The notes below the pieces were generated by a model, which saw only the letters and a list, made by a program, of their open reading frames with translations, was not told the DNA's origin and made no database searches. A DNA stretch of 64,000 nucleotides, taken from Eudorina sp. 2006-703-Eu-15 (taxonomy: Eukaryota; Chlorophyta; Chlorophyceae; Chlamydomonadales; Volvocaceae). Position 1 is the stretch's first letter. Each line of letters begins with the position of its first letter. This document shows positions 32,407 to 43,595 of this stretch, piece by piece. The position numbers were made by a program, and so were the translations under genes. The DNA is taken from positions 1,637,328 to 1,701,327 of the forward strand of contig BDSI01000002.1 of assembly GCA_003117195.1 (NCBI GenBank). The letters are read 5' to 3'.

Positions 32407-32740
32407 TGTTGTTTTGGAGCTGCATGTAAACCATCGGGCACAAAGAGACAAGTCCAGAAGTCTCTACCAGGCCATGACGTTACAATAGAAGCAACTGATG
32501 AAGACAACAAACACTCACGGATTTATTGTCTCAGACAGGATAACTAGGATAATGCCGTACAGATAAAGCTCCACCAACACCCGGAAGACACACGCCAAAA
32601 GTACTTTCACATAGCTCCGGGCCCCTTAGGTAACATATACGGACGTAACGTAACCGTTTGTGTCATACCGCGACATATTGTAACGGTACGGTACGTAACC
32701 GGGCACATGAACGGGTACGGAAGACTGGCCGAAAACAACA
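32407..32740 (-). repeat. 3' LTR of Copia A
   Basis: 334 bp, bounded by a 9-base inverted repeat TGTTGTTTT...AAAACAACA. It carries GTACTTT and TAGGTAAC, shared only with the LTR at 43596. The minus strand next to it reads CGCGTGGGAG, a likely polypurine tract (32741-32750). Confidence 0.92.
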
Positions 32741-33054
32741 CTCCCACGCGGTCAGACTTCCGTACGAACCAAGTACGGCACTACCGAATAAACAAGACAC
32801 GCAGCAACGGCGGCACATAACTCTACGCAAAAGCCGCAGATAGACCAGCTCCCACGCAGTGACAGAACGCACGCAAGCAAAGGCAATGGAGTGTCTTGGA
32901 AGCGAACAGACAGATAACTGCAGTAAGCTCCCACACACTCGGCAAGAAAAACAGCGAGTAGCAAATGCAGCGCCACAGGGTGTCCTGCAGTGGACGAGAA
33001 CGTTCACCTGAACGGAGTCACCTCAAACGCGCATACACCTTCTCATCAGGATAG

Positions 33055-36000
33055 TCACTTCAGACCCATCCCGTCCATGCAGAACTTCAGCTTGGCCGCC
33101 GGCAGGGCCTTCGTAAAGATGTCGGCCAACTGCTCCGCGGTCTTGCAGTACACAACCCGGATCTCACCACGCTCAACCCTCTCGCGCGCAAAGTGATGGC
33201 AGATATCGATGTGCTTAGTGCGCGACGTAGACACCGGGCTCTCCAGCATCGCAATGCAGGCGTTGTTGTCGCACTTCAGCGGCACCGTCTGCACGTTCAC
33301 TCCCAGATCATGCAATAGATGCCTCAGCCACAACGCCTCCTTGATCGCCGCAGCCGCAGCCATGTACTCCGCCTCCGCCGTTGAGGTCGCCACAGTTGGC
33401 TGCAACTTGCTGGCCCACGAAACCGCACCACCACCGTACAAGAACACGTAGCCACCAGTTGAGCGACGACCCTTGGCACCCGCCAGATCCGAATCACAAT
33501 AGCCAAGAACACCGGAACCGCCAGAGTACACGATCCCGATCTCCTTGGTGCCAGCCAGATACCTCAGAACGCCCTTCGCGACATTCCAATGCTCCACCGT
33601 GGGCTTGGACATGTGACGGGCCAGAGCTCCCACGGCAAAAGCAATATCAGGACGAGAACAAACCGACAGGTACAGCAAGCTACCGACTAGCTCACTGTAC
33701 GGAAACTTGCCCACATCCAACGGCGCACCATCAGAAGACAAAACGAGGTTGGCATCCATGGGGGTGCTACGCGCATTTGCACCCTCCAAGCCAAACTTCG
33801 ACAGCAATTCAGCCACATAGCGCTTCTGCGTGAGATGCAGGGTGCGCGCGCTCCTATCCCTCACAATCTCAAAGCCCAGATAGAAGCTCGCCTCGCCAAG
33901 ATCGCGCATATCGAAAATGCTTTGCAACTGACCCTTCACCTGCTTGACCACGTTAGCAGACTTGCAGGCGATGAGCAGGTCATCCACATAAACCAAGATA
34001 TAGACCCGCTCTCCCTTCTCCTCCTTAAAGAACAAACCAGGATCAGCTGCGGACGGCTTAAACCCCATCTTCTCCAGCTCAGAGCGCAGGCGCACATACC
34101 ACGCACGCGGGGCCTGTCGAAGGCCGTACAGGGAACGATGCAACCGGCAAGTAATATGCGGCCCTCCCTGCTCGTATCCAGGGGGTTGCTCCGTAAACAC
34201 CTCCTCCTTCAGCACACCATTCAGGAATGCCGTCTTAATGTCCAGCTGATGCAGCTCATAATCGCCAGCAGCCACGACAGACAGCAACGCGCGCAGGGTA
34301 GCATACTTCCCAACAGGCGCGAACACTTCACCGAAATCAACGCCCTCCTGCTGGGTGTAGCCCTTGGCCACCAGACGCGCCTTATACCGCTCAACATTTC
34401 CTTGCGCATCCCGCTTGATCTTAAACACCCACTTCAAACCGACCTTCTTAGCTCCCTTCGGCAGCTCAATGAGCTCCCACGTACCATTGCTCAACAGAGA
34501 CTGCATCTCCTCATCCATCGCAGCCTTCCACTGGGGCCAATCGGGGCGGGATTTTGCTTCCGCCAGCGACCGAGGCTCAGAAATTCCCACAGCAACAAGA
34601 GCAGCACCATTCAAATACTTCTTATTTGGCTTAACCTTCCGACCAGAGCGCGTGACAGGAAGATCACCATCGGAGCTAGACGAATCACTCTCCGCATCAG
34701 ACGAGCCAGAGCCAGAGGGATCAGACGCCTCTGTGCCAGAGCCAGACGACCACGTACCATTGCTCAACAGAGACTGCATCTCCTCATCCATCGCAGCCTT
34801 CCACTGGGGCCAATCGGGGCGGGATTTTGCTTCCGCCAGCGACCGAGGCTCAGAAATTCCCACAGCAACAAGAGCGGCACCATTCAAATACTTCTTATTT
34901 GGCTTAACCTTCCGACCAGAGCGCGTGACAGGAAGATCACCATCGGAGCTAGACGAATCACTCTCCGCATCAGACGAGCCAGAGCCAGAGGGATCAGACG
35001 CCTCTGTGCCAGAGCCAGACGACCCATCATCATCACCCTCAAACTCTTCTTCACCTTCCTCCTCCTCCTCCTCCTCGTCCTCTTCCACCTCCAAATTGTC
35101 GACAAGGGGAGGGGGGACGTCATCATCCGCACCAACAGCAGCAGCGCCGCCAGCGATAGCACCACCATCAGCAGCACCACCCGCGGCAGCATCATTATTA
35201 GCAGCGTGACGCGAAGGCACGTTCACACCAGCACCGAACGCCCACTCATCATCATCATTTTCATCTGAACGATAGGCAGGGTTAACCGTCCTTCCGGCCA
35301 TAGCAGCAAAACCCCACCTGGACTCATCAAACACGACATTGCGAGACTGCACGATGCGCCCGTCGATCAGAACACGGTACCCCTTGCTGTTGAGAGGATA
35401 CCCCATAAACACACCCATGCGACCGCGAGGATCCAGCTTATCGCCAGTCCTTTTGGTGTCGTGCACGTACGCCACGCAGCCATGCACACGCAGATGCGAC
35501 ACATCAGGAACGGTGCCAGTGAACAGCTCATACGGGGTCTTGGATTTCCCCGCAACAGGTGAACGATTGCGCACGTAGCAAGCAGCGCTCAACAGCTCAG
35601 GCCAGTACTCCTTCGGCACATCTGACTCAGCACGCATAGCACGAATCTTATCCAGCAACGTGCGATTCAAACGCTCAGCCTTGCCGTTCTGCTGCGGAGT
35701 GTTCGGCAAAGACAGCTGATGCCTCACACCGCGACCCTCACAGTACGCCTTCACCAGATTATTGACGAACTCACCACCATTGTCCGATCGAATGCACTTC
35801 AACTTCCTCCCGCTCTGGGTCTCCAACAGCGACACAGCCTTAGGGATGAAGCTGGCCACATCAGACTTGTGAGCAATGGGAGCGACGACAGCAAAACTGG
35901 ACATATCATCGAGCATCGTGACAAAATAGCGGTGTCCCATGTACGAATCAGGTAGGGGACCGCACACATCCATATGCAGCAGATCAAGCAGATCAGACGC

Positions 36001-37650
36001 GACGGACTCAGAGTTCGGGAAAGGACCCCGACACTGCTTCCCACGAGTGCACCCGTCGCAAAACCTGCCCTCAGCGTCCTTCAACTGCGAATTGGACAGC
36101 TCGAGACCCTTCACCATCCCTTCATGCACCAACCGCTTCATATTGGCGACGCTCAGGTGGCCCAGCCGACGATGCCACAGGTCGACCTTGTCACCACCGG
36201 AGGACACACTAGACAGAGCGGGGGCAGCGCGCAGAGGCTCGGGAGGGGCAGGGTTAACATTGCTCAAAATGCGCCAAAGACCCTCACGGCACCGAAGCGC
36301 CTCGATACGCAACGGGCCCCTCCTGATGAATGCCTTGCTCCCTTCAAACGTAACCCGGAAACCCTTGTCCGTCAGCACACCCACCGAGATAAGGTTGTGC
36401 TTAAAGCCCGGGACGTACAGCACATTTTCGATTTTGACACCGCGAACGCTGGACGGGTACACAGATCCATATCCCGCAGCCGGCAGGACATGCCCAGTGC
36501 CCACCTCAATGGAAATTGCAACCGACTCAGCAAGCGGGGTGAAGTCATGCAGAACACTCCGATCCCCGGTGATATGATATTTGCTCCCTGAGTCCAGCCA
36601 CCACGAAGGCCCTCTCTCCCACTTGGACGGGGCAACTGAGAAACCGCTGCCCCTAATTAGTGACCTAGTGTACGTAAAAGACTCAACTGACTCGCACCCG
36701 TGCAGCTCTCCCTCGCTATCCACGGCCACGAAACCCGGCTTGAATTCCCTCTCACGGGCCACCAAGGTCAACGCAACGACCTCTGGCTGTTGAACGCGCG
36801 GCTTCCCCTCCTTCTTACGGAAACACCGCGACTCAACGTGCCCTTCCTTCCCGCACCATCCACACCTCAACTCAACTGAGCCGGCCGCCTGCCTTGGCGC
36901 GCCGGAAGAAGAACCAAAGCCCGAGGACGCCGAACCGCCGCGCTTCTCCTTGGGGCAGTTCCGAGCGAGATGACCGGGGTTGCCGCAAGAGTAGCAAACC
37001 ACCGACGATGACTTGGGCCCGCGGTCCGCAATGAACGCAGCCGCTGGCTCGGACTCCGTCTTCTTGGCCGAAACGTCCGCCTCCGACTTGATGGCGAGCA
37101 GACGAGCCCTCAGATCCTCGAACGTCTTAGGGTAACCGGAGGCACGGAACACACGCTTCTCAGTGTCGAACTCGGCACCCTTCAGCCCACGGACAGTGCG
37201 CAAAATGCCCAAAGCAAGGGACATGTTATAATCAGGGTGCCTAATGACCTTCTCGTAATGAGATTGCGCCCTCGTAACATACTCATCAACGGCCTCCCCA
37301 TCCTTCCGCGAAATATTATCAAATGCTTCGGCGACCGACGCGGCCTCAGCATCACTCAGGACATCATACATACGCTTCAGGCTGTCCCAAAGCTCCTTCG
37401 CCGATGTACTCTTCTCGATGATGGTCTTGTGAACTTGATGGTCGAGCAGCAGCACCATCTTGTTCATGGCCACATTGTCCTTCTTCTTGGCCTCCGCATA
37501 ACCAGCTGCAGCAGGCTCAGGCAACGGGTTTTCAATCGCTTCCCGGCAATCAAACTCGCCAAGATGATATGGCAACTTGAGGAACCACTCGTCGGCCGTA
37601 TCCTTGCTCAGCTTGATCTTGAACGACGAATGTGACGACGCCATACCCAT
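33055..37650 (-). CDS. Gag-pol polyprotein of Copia A, intact frame
   Basis: One uninterrupted frame of 1531 codons from ATG 37650. Order: a gag domain (retrotransposon gag of UBN2 style, SAKELWDSLKRMYD), two CCHC zinc knuckles (CYSCGNPGHLARNC and CGWCGKEGHVESRC), protease (WWLDSGS), the integrase pre-domain (LWHRRLGHLS), an integrase DDE core (HMDVCGPLPDS, IRSDNGGEF, NTPQQNGKAERLN), an acidic linker, RT (ARLVAKGYTQQEGVDF, LHQLDIKTAFLNG, VYVDDLLI) and RNase H (STAEAEYMA, TKHIDICHHF, ADIFTKALP). Unlike copy B, it has a 273-bp in-frame tandem duplication (34478-35023) that repeats the acidic linker and the first 45 residues or so of the RT region. Whether the enzyme tolerates this is unknown. 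Confidence 0.94.
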   Translation of the reverse strand: MGMASSHSSFKIKLSKDTADEWFLKLPYHLGEFDCREAIENPLPEPAAAGYAEAKKKDNVAMNKMVLLLDHQVHKTIIEKSTSAKELWDSLKRMYDVLSDAEAASVAEAFDNISRKDGEAVDEYVTRAQSHYEKVIRHPDYNMSLALGILRTVRGLKGAEFDTEKRVFRASGYPKTFEDLRARLLAIKSEADVSAKKTESEPAAAFIADRGPKSSSVVCYSCGNPGHLARNCPKEKRGGSASSGFGSSSGAPRQAAGSVELRCGWCGKEGHVESRCFRKKEGKPRVQQPEVVALTLVAREREFKPGFVAVDSEGELHGCESVESFTYTRSLIRGSGFSVAPSKWERGPSWWLDSGSKYHITGDRSVLHDFTPLAESVAISIEVGTGHVLPAAGYGSVYPSSVRGVKIENVLYVPGFKHNLISVGVLTDKGFRVTFEGSKAFIRRGPLRIEALRCREGLWRILSNVNPAPPEPLRAAPALSSVSSGGDKVDLWHRRLGHLSVANMKRLVHEGMVKGLELSNSQLKDAEGRFCDGCTRGKQCRGPFPNSESVASDLLDLLHMDVCGPLPDSYMGHRYFVTMLDDMSSFAVVAPIAHKSDVASFIPKAVSLLETQSGRKLKCIRSDNGGEFVNNLVKAYCEGRGVRHQLSLPNTPQQNGKAERLNRTLLDKIRAMRAESDVPKEYWPELLSAACYVRNRSPVAGKSKTPYELFTGTVPDVSHLRVHGCVAYVHDTKRTGDKLDPRGRMGVFMGYPLNSKGYRVLIDGRIVQSRNVVFDESRWGFAAMAGRTVNPAYRSDENDDDEWAFGAGVNVPSRHAANNDAAAGGAADGGAIAGGAAAVGADDDVPPPLVDNLEVEEDEEEEEEEGEEEFEGDDDGSSGSGTEASDPSGSGSSDAESDSSSSDGDLPVTRSGRKVKPNKKYLNGAALVAVGISEPRSLAEAKSRPDWPQWKAAMDEEMQSLLSNGTWSSGSGTEASDPSGSGSSDAESDSSSSDGDLPVTRSGRKVKPNKKYLNGAALVAVGISEPRSLAEAKSRPDWPQWKAAMDEEMQSLLSNGTWELIELPKGAKKVGLKWVFKIKRDAQGNVERYKARLVAKGYTQQEGVDFGEVFAPVGKYATLRALLSVVAAGDYELHQLDIKTAFLNGVLKEEVFTEQPPGYEQGGPHITCRLHRSLYGLRQAPRAWYVRLRSELEKMGFKPSAADPGLFFKEEKGERVYILVYVDDLLIACKSANVVKQVKGQLQSIFDMRDLGEASFYLGFEIVRDRSARTLHLTQKRYVAELLSKFGLEGANARSTPMDANLVLSSDGAPLDVGKFPYSELVGSLLYLSVCSRPDIAFAVGALARHMSKPTVEHWNVAKGVLRYLAGTKEIGIVYSGGSGVLGYCDSDLAGAKGRRSTGGYVFLYGGGAVSWASKLQPTVATSTAEAEYMAAAAAIKEALWLRHLLHDLGVNVQTVPLKCDNNACIAMLESPVSTSRTKHIDICHHFARERVERGEIRVVYCKTAEQLADIFTKALPAAKLKFCMDGMGLK
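34478..35023 (-). repeat. 273-bp in-frame tandem duplication inside Copia A
   Basis: Copies at 34478-34750 and 34751-35023 differ at about one base. Length is 91 codons, so the frame survives. Copy B has a single copy. Confidence 0.93.
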
Positions 37651-37679
37651 AGCTGGTCACACAACAACGCCGTAAAATC

Positions 37680-38013
37680 TGTTGTTTTGGAGCTGCATGT
37701 AAACCATCGGGCACAAAGAGACAAGTCCAGAAGTCTCTACCAGGCCATGACGTTACAATAGAAGCAACTGATGAAGACAACAAACACTCACGGATTTATT
37801 GTCTCAGACAGGATAACTAGGATAATGCCGTACAGATAAAGCTCCACCAACACCCGGAAGACACACGCCAAAAGCACTTTCACATAGCTCCGGGCCCCTT
37901 AGGCAACATATACGGACATAACGTAACCGTTTGTGTCATACCGCGACATATTGTAACGGTACGGTACGTAACCGGGCACATGAACGGGTACGGAAGACTG
38001 GCCGAAAACAACA
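37680..38013 (-). repeat. 3' LTR of Copia B
   Basis: 334 bp; same TGTTGTTTT...AAAACAACA ends. Confidence 0.92.
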
Positions 38014-38327
38014 CTCCCACGCGGTCAGACTTCCGTACGAACCAAGTACGGCACTACCGAATAAACAAGACACGCAGCAACGGCGGCACATAACACTACG
38101 CAAAAGCCGCAGATAGACCAGCTCCCACGCAGTGACAGAACGCACGCAAGCAAAGGCAATGGAGTGTCTTGGAAGCGAACAGACAGATAACTGCAGTAAG
38201 CTCCCACACACTCGGCAAGAAAAACAGCGAGTAGCAAATGCAGCGCCACAGGGTGTCCTGCAGTGGACGAGAACGTTCACCTGAACGGAGTCACCTCAAA
38301 CGCGCATACACCTTCTCATCAGGATAG

Positions 38328-41300
38328 TCACTTCAGACCCATCCCGTCCATGCAGAACTTCAGCTTGGCCGCCGGCAGGGCCTTCGTAAAGATGTCGGCC
38401 AACTGCTCCGCGGTCTTGCAGTACACAACCCGGATCTCACCACGCTCAACCCTCTCGCGCGCAAAGTGATGGCAGATATCGATGTGCTTAGTGCGCGACG
38501 TAGACACCGGGCTCTCCAGCATCGCAATGCAGGCGTTGTTGTCGCACTTCAGCGGCACCGTCTGCACGTTCACTCCCAGATCATGCAATAGATGCCTCAG
38601 CCACAACGCCTCCTTGATCGCCGCAGCCGCAGCCATGTACTCCGCCTCCGCCGTTGAGGTCGCCACAGTTGGCTGCAACTTGCTGGCCCACGAAACCGCA
38701 CCACCACTGTACAAGAACACGTAGTCACCAGTTGAGCGACGACCCTTGGCACCCGCCAGATCCGAATCACAATAGCCAAGAGCACCGGAACCGCCAGAGT
38801 ACACGATCCCGATCTCCTTGGTGCCAGCCAGATACCTCAGAACGCCCTTCGCGACATTCCAATGCTCCACCGTGGGCTTGGACATGTGACGGGCCAGAGC
38901 TCCCACGGCAAAAGCAATATCAGGACGAGAACAAACCGACAGGTACAGCAAGCTACCGACTAGCTCACTGTACGGAAACTTGCCCACATCCAACGGCGCA
39001 CCATCAGAAGACAAAACGAGGTTGGCATCCATGGGGGTGCTACGCGCATTTGCACCCTCCAAGCCAAACTTCGACAGCAATTCAGCCACATAGCGCTTCT
39101 GCGTGAGATGCAGGGTGCGCGCGCTCCTATCCCTCACAATCTCAAAGCCCAGATAGAAGCTCGCCTCGCCAAGATCGCGCATATCGAAAATGCTTTGCAA
39201 CTGACCCTTCACCTGCTTGACCACGTTAGCAGACTTGCAGGCGATGAGCAGGTCATCCACATAAACCAAGATATAGACCCGCTCTCCCTTCTCCTCCTTA
39301 AAGAACAAACCAGGATCAGCTGCGGACGGCTTAAACCCCATCTTCTCCAGCTCAGAGCGCAGGCGCACATACCACGCACGCGGGGCCTGTCGAAGGCCGT
39401 ACAGGGAACGATGCAACCGGCAAGTAATATGCGGCCCTCCCTGCTCGTATCCAGGGGGTTGCTCCGTAAACACCTCCTCCTTCAGCACACCATTCAGGAA
39501 TGCCGTCTTAATGTCCAGCTGATGCAGCTCATAATCGCCAGCAGCCACGACAGACAGCAACGCGCGCAGGGTAGCATACTTCCCAACAGGCGCGAACACT
39601 TCACCGAAATCAACGCCCTCCTGCTGGGTGTAGCCCTTGGCCACCAGACGCGCCTTATACCGCTCAACATTTCCTTGCGCATCCCGCTTGATCTTAAACA
39701 CCCACTTCAAACCGACCTTCTTAGCTCCCTTCGGCAGCTCAATGAGCTCCCACGTACCATTGCTCAACAGAGACTGCATCTCCTCATCCATCGCAGCCTT
39801 CCACTGGGGCCAATCGGGGCGGGATTTTGCTTCCGCCAGCGACCGAGGCTCAGAAATTCCCACAGCAACAAGAGCGGCACCATTCAAATACTTCTTATTT
39901 GGCTTAACCTTCCGACCAGAGCGCGTGACAGGAAGATCACCATCGGAGCTAGACGAATCACTCTCCGCATCAGACGAGCCAGAGCCAGAGGGATCAGACG
40001 CCTCTGTGCCAGAGCCAGACGACCCATCATCATCACCCTCAAACTCTTCTTCACCTTCCTCCTCCTCCTCCTCCTCGTCCTCTTCCACCTCCAAATTGTC
40101 GACAAGGGGAGGGGGGACGTTATCATCCGCACCAACAGCAGCAGCGCCGCCAGCGATAGCACCACCATCAGCAGCACCACCCGCGGCAGCATCATTATTA
40201 GCAGCGTGACGCGAAGGCACGTTCACACCAGCACCGAACGCCCACTCATCATCATCATTTTCATCTGAACGATAGGCAGGGTTAACCGTCCTTCCGGCCA
40301 TAGCAGCAAAACCCCACCTGGACTCATCAAACACGACATTGCGAGACTGCACGATGCGCCCGTCGATCAGAACACGGTACCCCTTGCTGTTGAGAGGATA
40401 CCCCATAAACACACCCATGCGACCGCGAGGATCCAGCTTATCGCCAGTCCTTTTGGTGTCGTGCACGTACGCCACGCAGCCATGCACACGCAGATGCGAC
40501 ACATCAGGAACGGTGCCAGTGAACAGCTCATACGGGGTCTTGGATTTCCCCGCAACAGGTGAACGATTGCGCACGTAGCAAGCAGCGCTCAACAGCTCAG
40601 GCCAGTACTCCTTCGGCACATCTGACTCAGCACGCATAGCACGAATCTTATCCAGCAACGTGCGATTCAAACGCTCAGCCTTGCCGTTCTGCTGCGGAGT
40701 GTTCGGCAAAGACAGCTGATGCCTCACACCGCGACCCTCACAGTACGCCTTCACCAGATTATTGACGAACTCACCACCATTGTCCGATCGAATGCACTTC
40801 AACTTCCTCCCGCTCTGGGTCTCCAACAGCGACACAGCCTTAGGGATGAAGCTGGCCACATCAGACTTGTGAGCAATGGGAGCGACGACAGCAAGACTGG
40901 ACATATCATCGAGCATCGTGACAAAATAGCGGTGTCCCATGTACGAATCAGGTAGGGGACCGCACACATCCATATGCAGCAGATCAAGCAGATCAGACGC
41001 GACGGACTCAGAGTTCGGGAAAGGACCCCGACACTGCTTCCCACGAGTGCACCCGTCGCAAAACCTGCCCTCAGCGTCCTTCAACTGCGAATTGGACAGC
41101 TCGAGGCCCTTCACCATCCCTTCATGCACCAACCGCTTCATATTGGCGACGCTCAGGTGGCCTAGCCGACGATGCCACAGGTCGACCTTGTCACCACCGG
41201 AGGACACACTAGACAGAGCGGGGGCAGCGCGCAGAGGCTCGGGAGGGGCAGGGTTAACATTGCTCAAAATGCGCCAAAGACCCTCACGGCACCGAAGCGC

Positions 41301-41542
41301 CTCGATACGCAACGGGCCCCTCCTGATGAATGCCTTGCTCCCTTCAAACGTAACCCGGAAACCCTTGTCCGTCAGCACACCCACCGAGATAAGGTTGTGC
41401 TTAAAGCCCGGGACGTACAGCACATTTTCGATTTTGACACCGCGAACGCTGGACGGGTACACAGATCCATATCCCGCAGCCGGCAGGACATGCCCAGTGC
41501 CCACCTCAATGGAAATTGCAACCGACTCAGCAAGCGGGGTGA
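38328..41542 (-). pseudogene. Copia B pol fragment (protease end to RNase H)
   Basis: An open frame of about 1058 codons, nearly the same as A from just after the protease active site (VEVGTGHVLPAAGYG) to the RNase H end. It lacks the 273-bp duplication. Integrase and RT motifs (IRSDNGGEF, VYVDDLLI) are intact, but the frame is cut off from gag by the inverted duplication at 41543. Confidence 0.9.
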
Positions 41543-42463
41543 AGTCATCGTCGGTGGTTTGCTACTCTTGCGGCAACCCCGGTCATCTCGCTCGGAACTG
41601 CCCCAAGGAGAAGCGCGGCGGTTCGGCGTCCTCGGGCTTTAGTTCTTCTTCCGGCGCGCCAAGGCAGGCGGCCGGCTCAGTTGAGTTGAGGTGTGGATGG
41701 TGCGGGAAGGAAGGGCACGTTGAGTCGCGGTGTTTCCGTAAGAAGGAGGGGAAGCCGCGCGTTCAACAGCCAGAGGTCGTTGCGTTGACCTTGGTGGCCC
41801 GTGAGAGGGAATTCAAGCCGGGTTTCGTGGCCGTGGATAGCGAGGGAGAGCTGCACGGGTGCGAGTCAGTTGACTCTTTTACGTACACTAGGTCACTAAT
41901 TAGGGGCAGCGTTTTCTCAGTTGCCCCGTCCAAGTGGGAGAGAGGGCCTTCGTGGTGGCTGGACTCAGGGAGCAAATATCATATCACCGGGGATCGGAGT
42001 GTTCTGCATGACTTCCCCGGTGATATGATATTTGCTCCCTGAGTCCAGCCACCACGAAGGCCCTCTCTCCCACTTGGACGGGGCAACTGAGAAACCGCTG
42101 CCCCTAATTAGTGACCTAGTGTACGTAAAAGAGTCAACTGACTCGCACCCGTGCAGCTCTCCCTCGCTATCCACGGCCACGAAACCCGGCTTGAATTCCC
42201 TCTCACGGGCCACCAAGGTCAACGCAACGACCTCTGGCTGTTGGACGCGCGGCTTCCCCTCCTTCTTACGGAAACACCGCGACTCAACGTGCCCTTCCTT
42301 CCCGCACCATCCACACCTCAACTCAACTGAGCCGGCCGCCTGCCTTGGCGCGCCGGAAGAAGAACCAAAGCCCGAGGACGCCGAACCGCCGCGCTTCTCC
42401 TTGGGGCAGTTCCGAGCGAGATGACCGGGGTTGCCGCAAGAGTAGCAAACCACCGACGATGAC
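41543..42463. repeat. Large inverted duplication in Copia B
   Basis: Left arm 41543-41992 and right arm 42015-42463 are reverse complements with a few mismatches; the spacer is 22 bp (41993-42014). The left arm shows the two zinc knuckles and the protease WWLDSGS on the plus strand, the right arm shows them in normal minus orientation. Confidence 0.93.
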
Positions 42464-42606
42464 TTGGGCCCGCGGTCCGCAATGAACGCAGCCGCTGGCT
42501 CGGACTCCGTCTTCTTGGCCGAAACGTCCGCCTCCGACTTGATGGCGAGCAGACGAGCCCTCAGATCCTCGAACGTCTTAGGGTAACCGGAGGCACGGAA
42601 CACACG
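42013..42606 (-). pseudogene. Copia B gag/protease fragment, correct orientation
   Basis: Encodes the C-terminal half of gag with both CCHC knuckles and the start of the protease (WWLDSGSKYHITG), then runs into the palindrome centre. Its frame differs from the upstream gag piece because of the 13-bp triplication at 42607-42645. Confidence 0.88.
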
Positions 42607-42645
42607 CTTCTCAGTGTCGCTTCTCAGTGTCGCTTCTCAGTGTCG
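42607..42645. repeat. 13-bp triplication in Copia B gag
   Basis: CTTCTCAGTGTCG occurs three times in a row; copy A has it once. The 26 extra bases shift the frame. Confidence 0.95.
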
Positions 42646-43127
42646 AACTCGGCACCCTTCAGCCCACGGACAGTGCGCAAAATGCCCAAAGCAAGGGACA
42701 TGTTATAATCAGGGTGCCTAATGACCTTCTCGTAATGAGATTGCGCCCTCGTAACATACTCATCAACGGCCTCCCCATCCTTCCGCGAAATATTATCAAA
42801 TGCTTCGGCGACCGACGCGGCCTCAGCATCACTCAGGACATCATACATACGCTTCAGGCTGTCCCAAAGCTCCTTCGCCGATGTACTCTTCTCGATGATG
42901 GTCTTGTGAACTTGATGGTCGAGCAGCAGAACCATCTTGTTCATGGCCACATTGTCCTTCTTCTTGGCCTCCGCATAACCAGCTGCAGCAGGCTCAGGCA
43001 ACGGGTTTTCAATCGCTTCCCGGCAATCAAACTCGCCAAGATGATATGGCAACTTGAGGAACCACTCGTCGGCCGTATCCTTGCTCAGCTTGATCTTGAA
43101 CGACGAATGTGACGACGCCATACCCAT
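42624..43127 (-). pseudogene. Copia B gag N-terminal fragment
   Basis: From ATG 43127, 167 residues nearly the same as A's gag (SSHSSFKIKLSKDTADEWF), ending at a stop created by the triplication. Confidence 0.9.
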
Positions 43128-43206
43128 AGCTGGTCACACAACAACGCCGTAAAATCTACTTACAAAAAAAACGATCGCCACCGTCTAACAACCGGGGCTC
43201 ATAACC
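43128..43206 (-). other. Leader and primer-binding site of Copia B
   Basis: Minus strand directly after the 5' LTR (43207): GGTTATGAGCCCCGG, complementary to CCGGGGCTCATAACC, which has the shape of a Met-tRNA anticodon arm (stem CCGGG, loop with CTCATAA). This implies priming by a half-tRNA, as in Drosophila copia. Confidence 0.75.
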
Positions 43207-43540
43207 TGTTGTTTTGGAGCTGCATGTAAACCATCGGGCACAAAGAGACAAGTCCAGAAGTCTCTACCAGGCCATGACGTTACAATAGAAGCAACTGATG
43301 AAGACAACAAACACTCACGGATTTATTGTCTCAGACAGGATAACTAGGATAATGCCGTACAGATAAAGCTCCACCAACACCCGGAAGACACACGCCAAAA
43401 GCACTTTCACATAGCTCCGGGCCCCTTAGGCAACATATACGGACATAACGTAACCGTTTGTGTCATACCGCGACATATTGTAACGGTACGGTACGTAACC
43501 GGGCACATGAACGGGTACGGAAGACTGGCCGAAAACAACA
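43207..43540 (-). repeat. 5' LTR of Copia B
   Basis: 334 bp, appears identical to 37680-38013. Confidence 0.92.
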
Positions 43541-43595
43541 AAATCTACTTACAAAAAAAACGATCGCCACCGTCTAACAACCGGGGCTCATAACC
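43541..43595 (-). other. Leader remnant and primer-binding site of Copia A
   Basis: AAATC target duplication, then the same leader as in B with the intact Met-tRNA anticodon-arm complement at 43581-43595. It was separated from A's gag start (37650) by B. Confidence 0.88.

Larger units (their letters stand above)
37680..43540 (-). mobile_element. Copia element B, nested in the leader of A, defective
   Basis: LTRs 37680-38013 and 43207-43540 appear identical by eye and share GCACTTT and TAGGCAAC, unlike A's LTRs. The element is flanked by AAATC (37675-37679 and 43541-43545), the sequence of A's own leader at that point, which marks a nested insertion and not a tandem array made by recombination. 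Its coding region is broken in gag and at the gag/protease junction. Confidence 0.92.

Noticed and set aside
33835..35268. 477-residue plus-strand open frame (and its twin at 39108-40268)
   Set aside because: It lies antisense to the Copia RT/integrase region, which shows full family motifs on the minus strand. The plus frame is a shadow caused by base composition and is duplicated because the element is.
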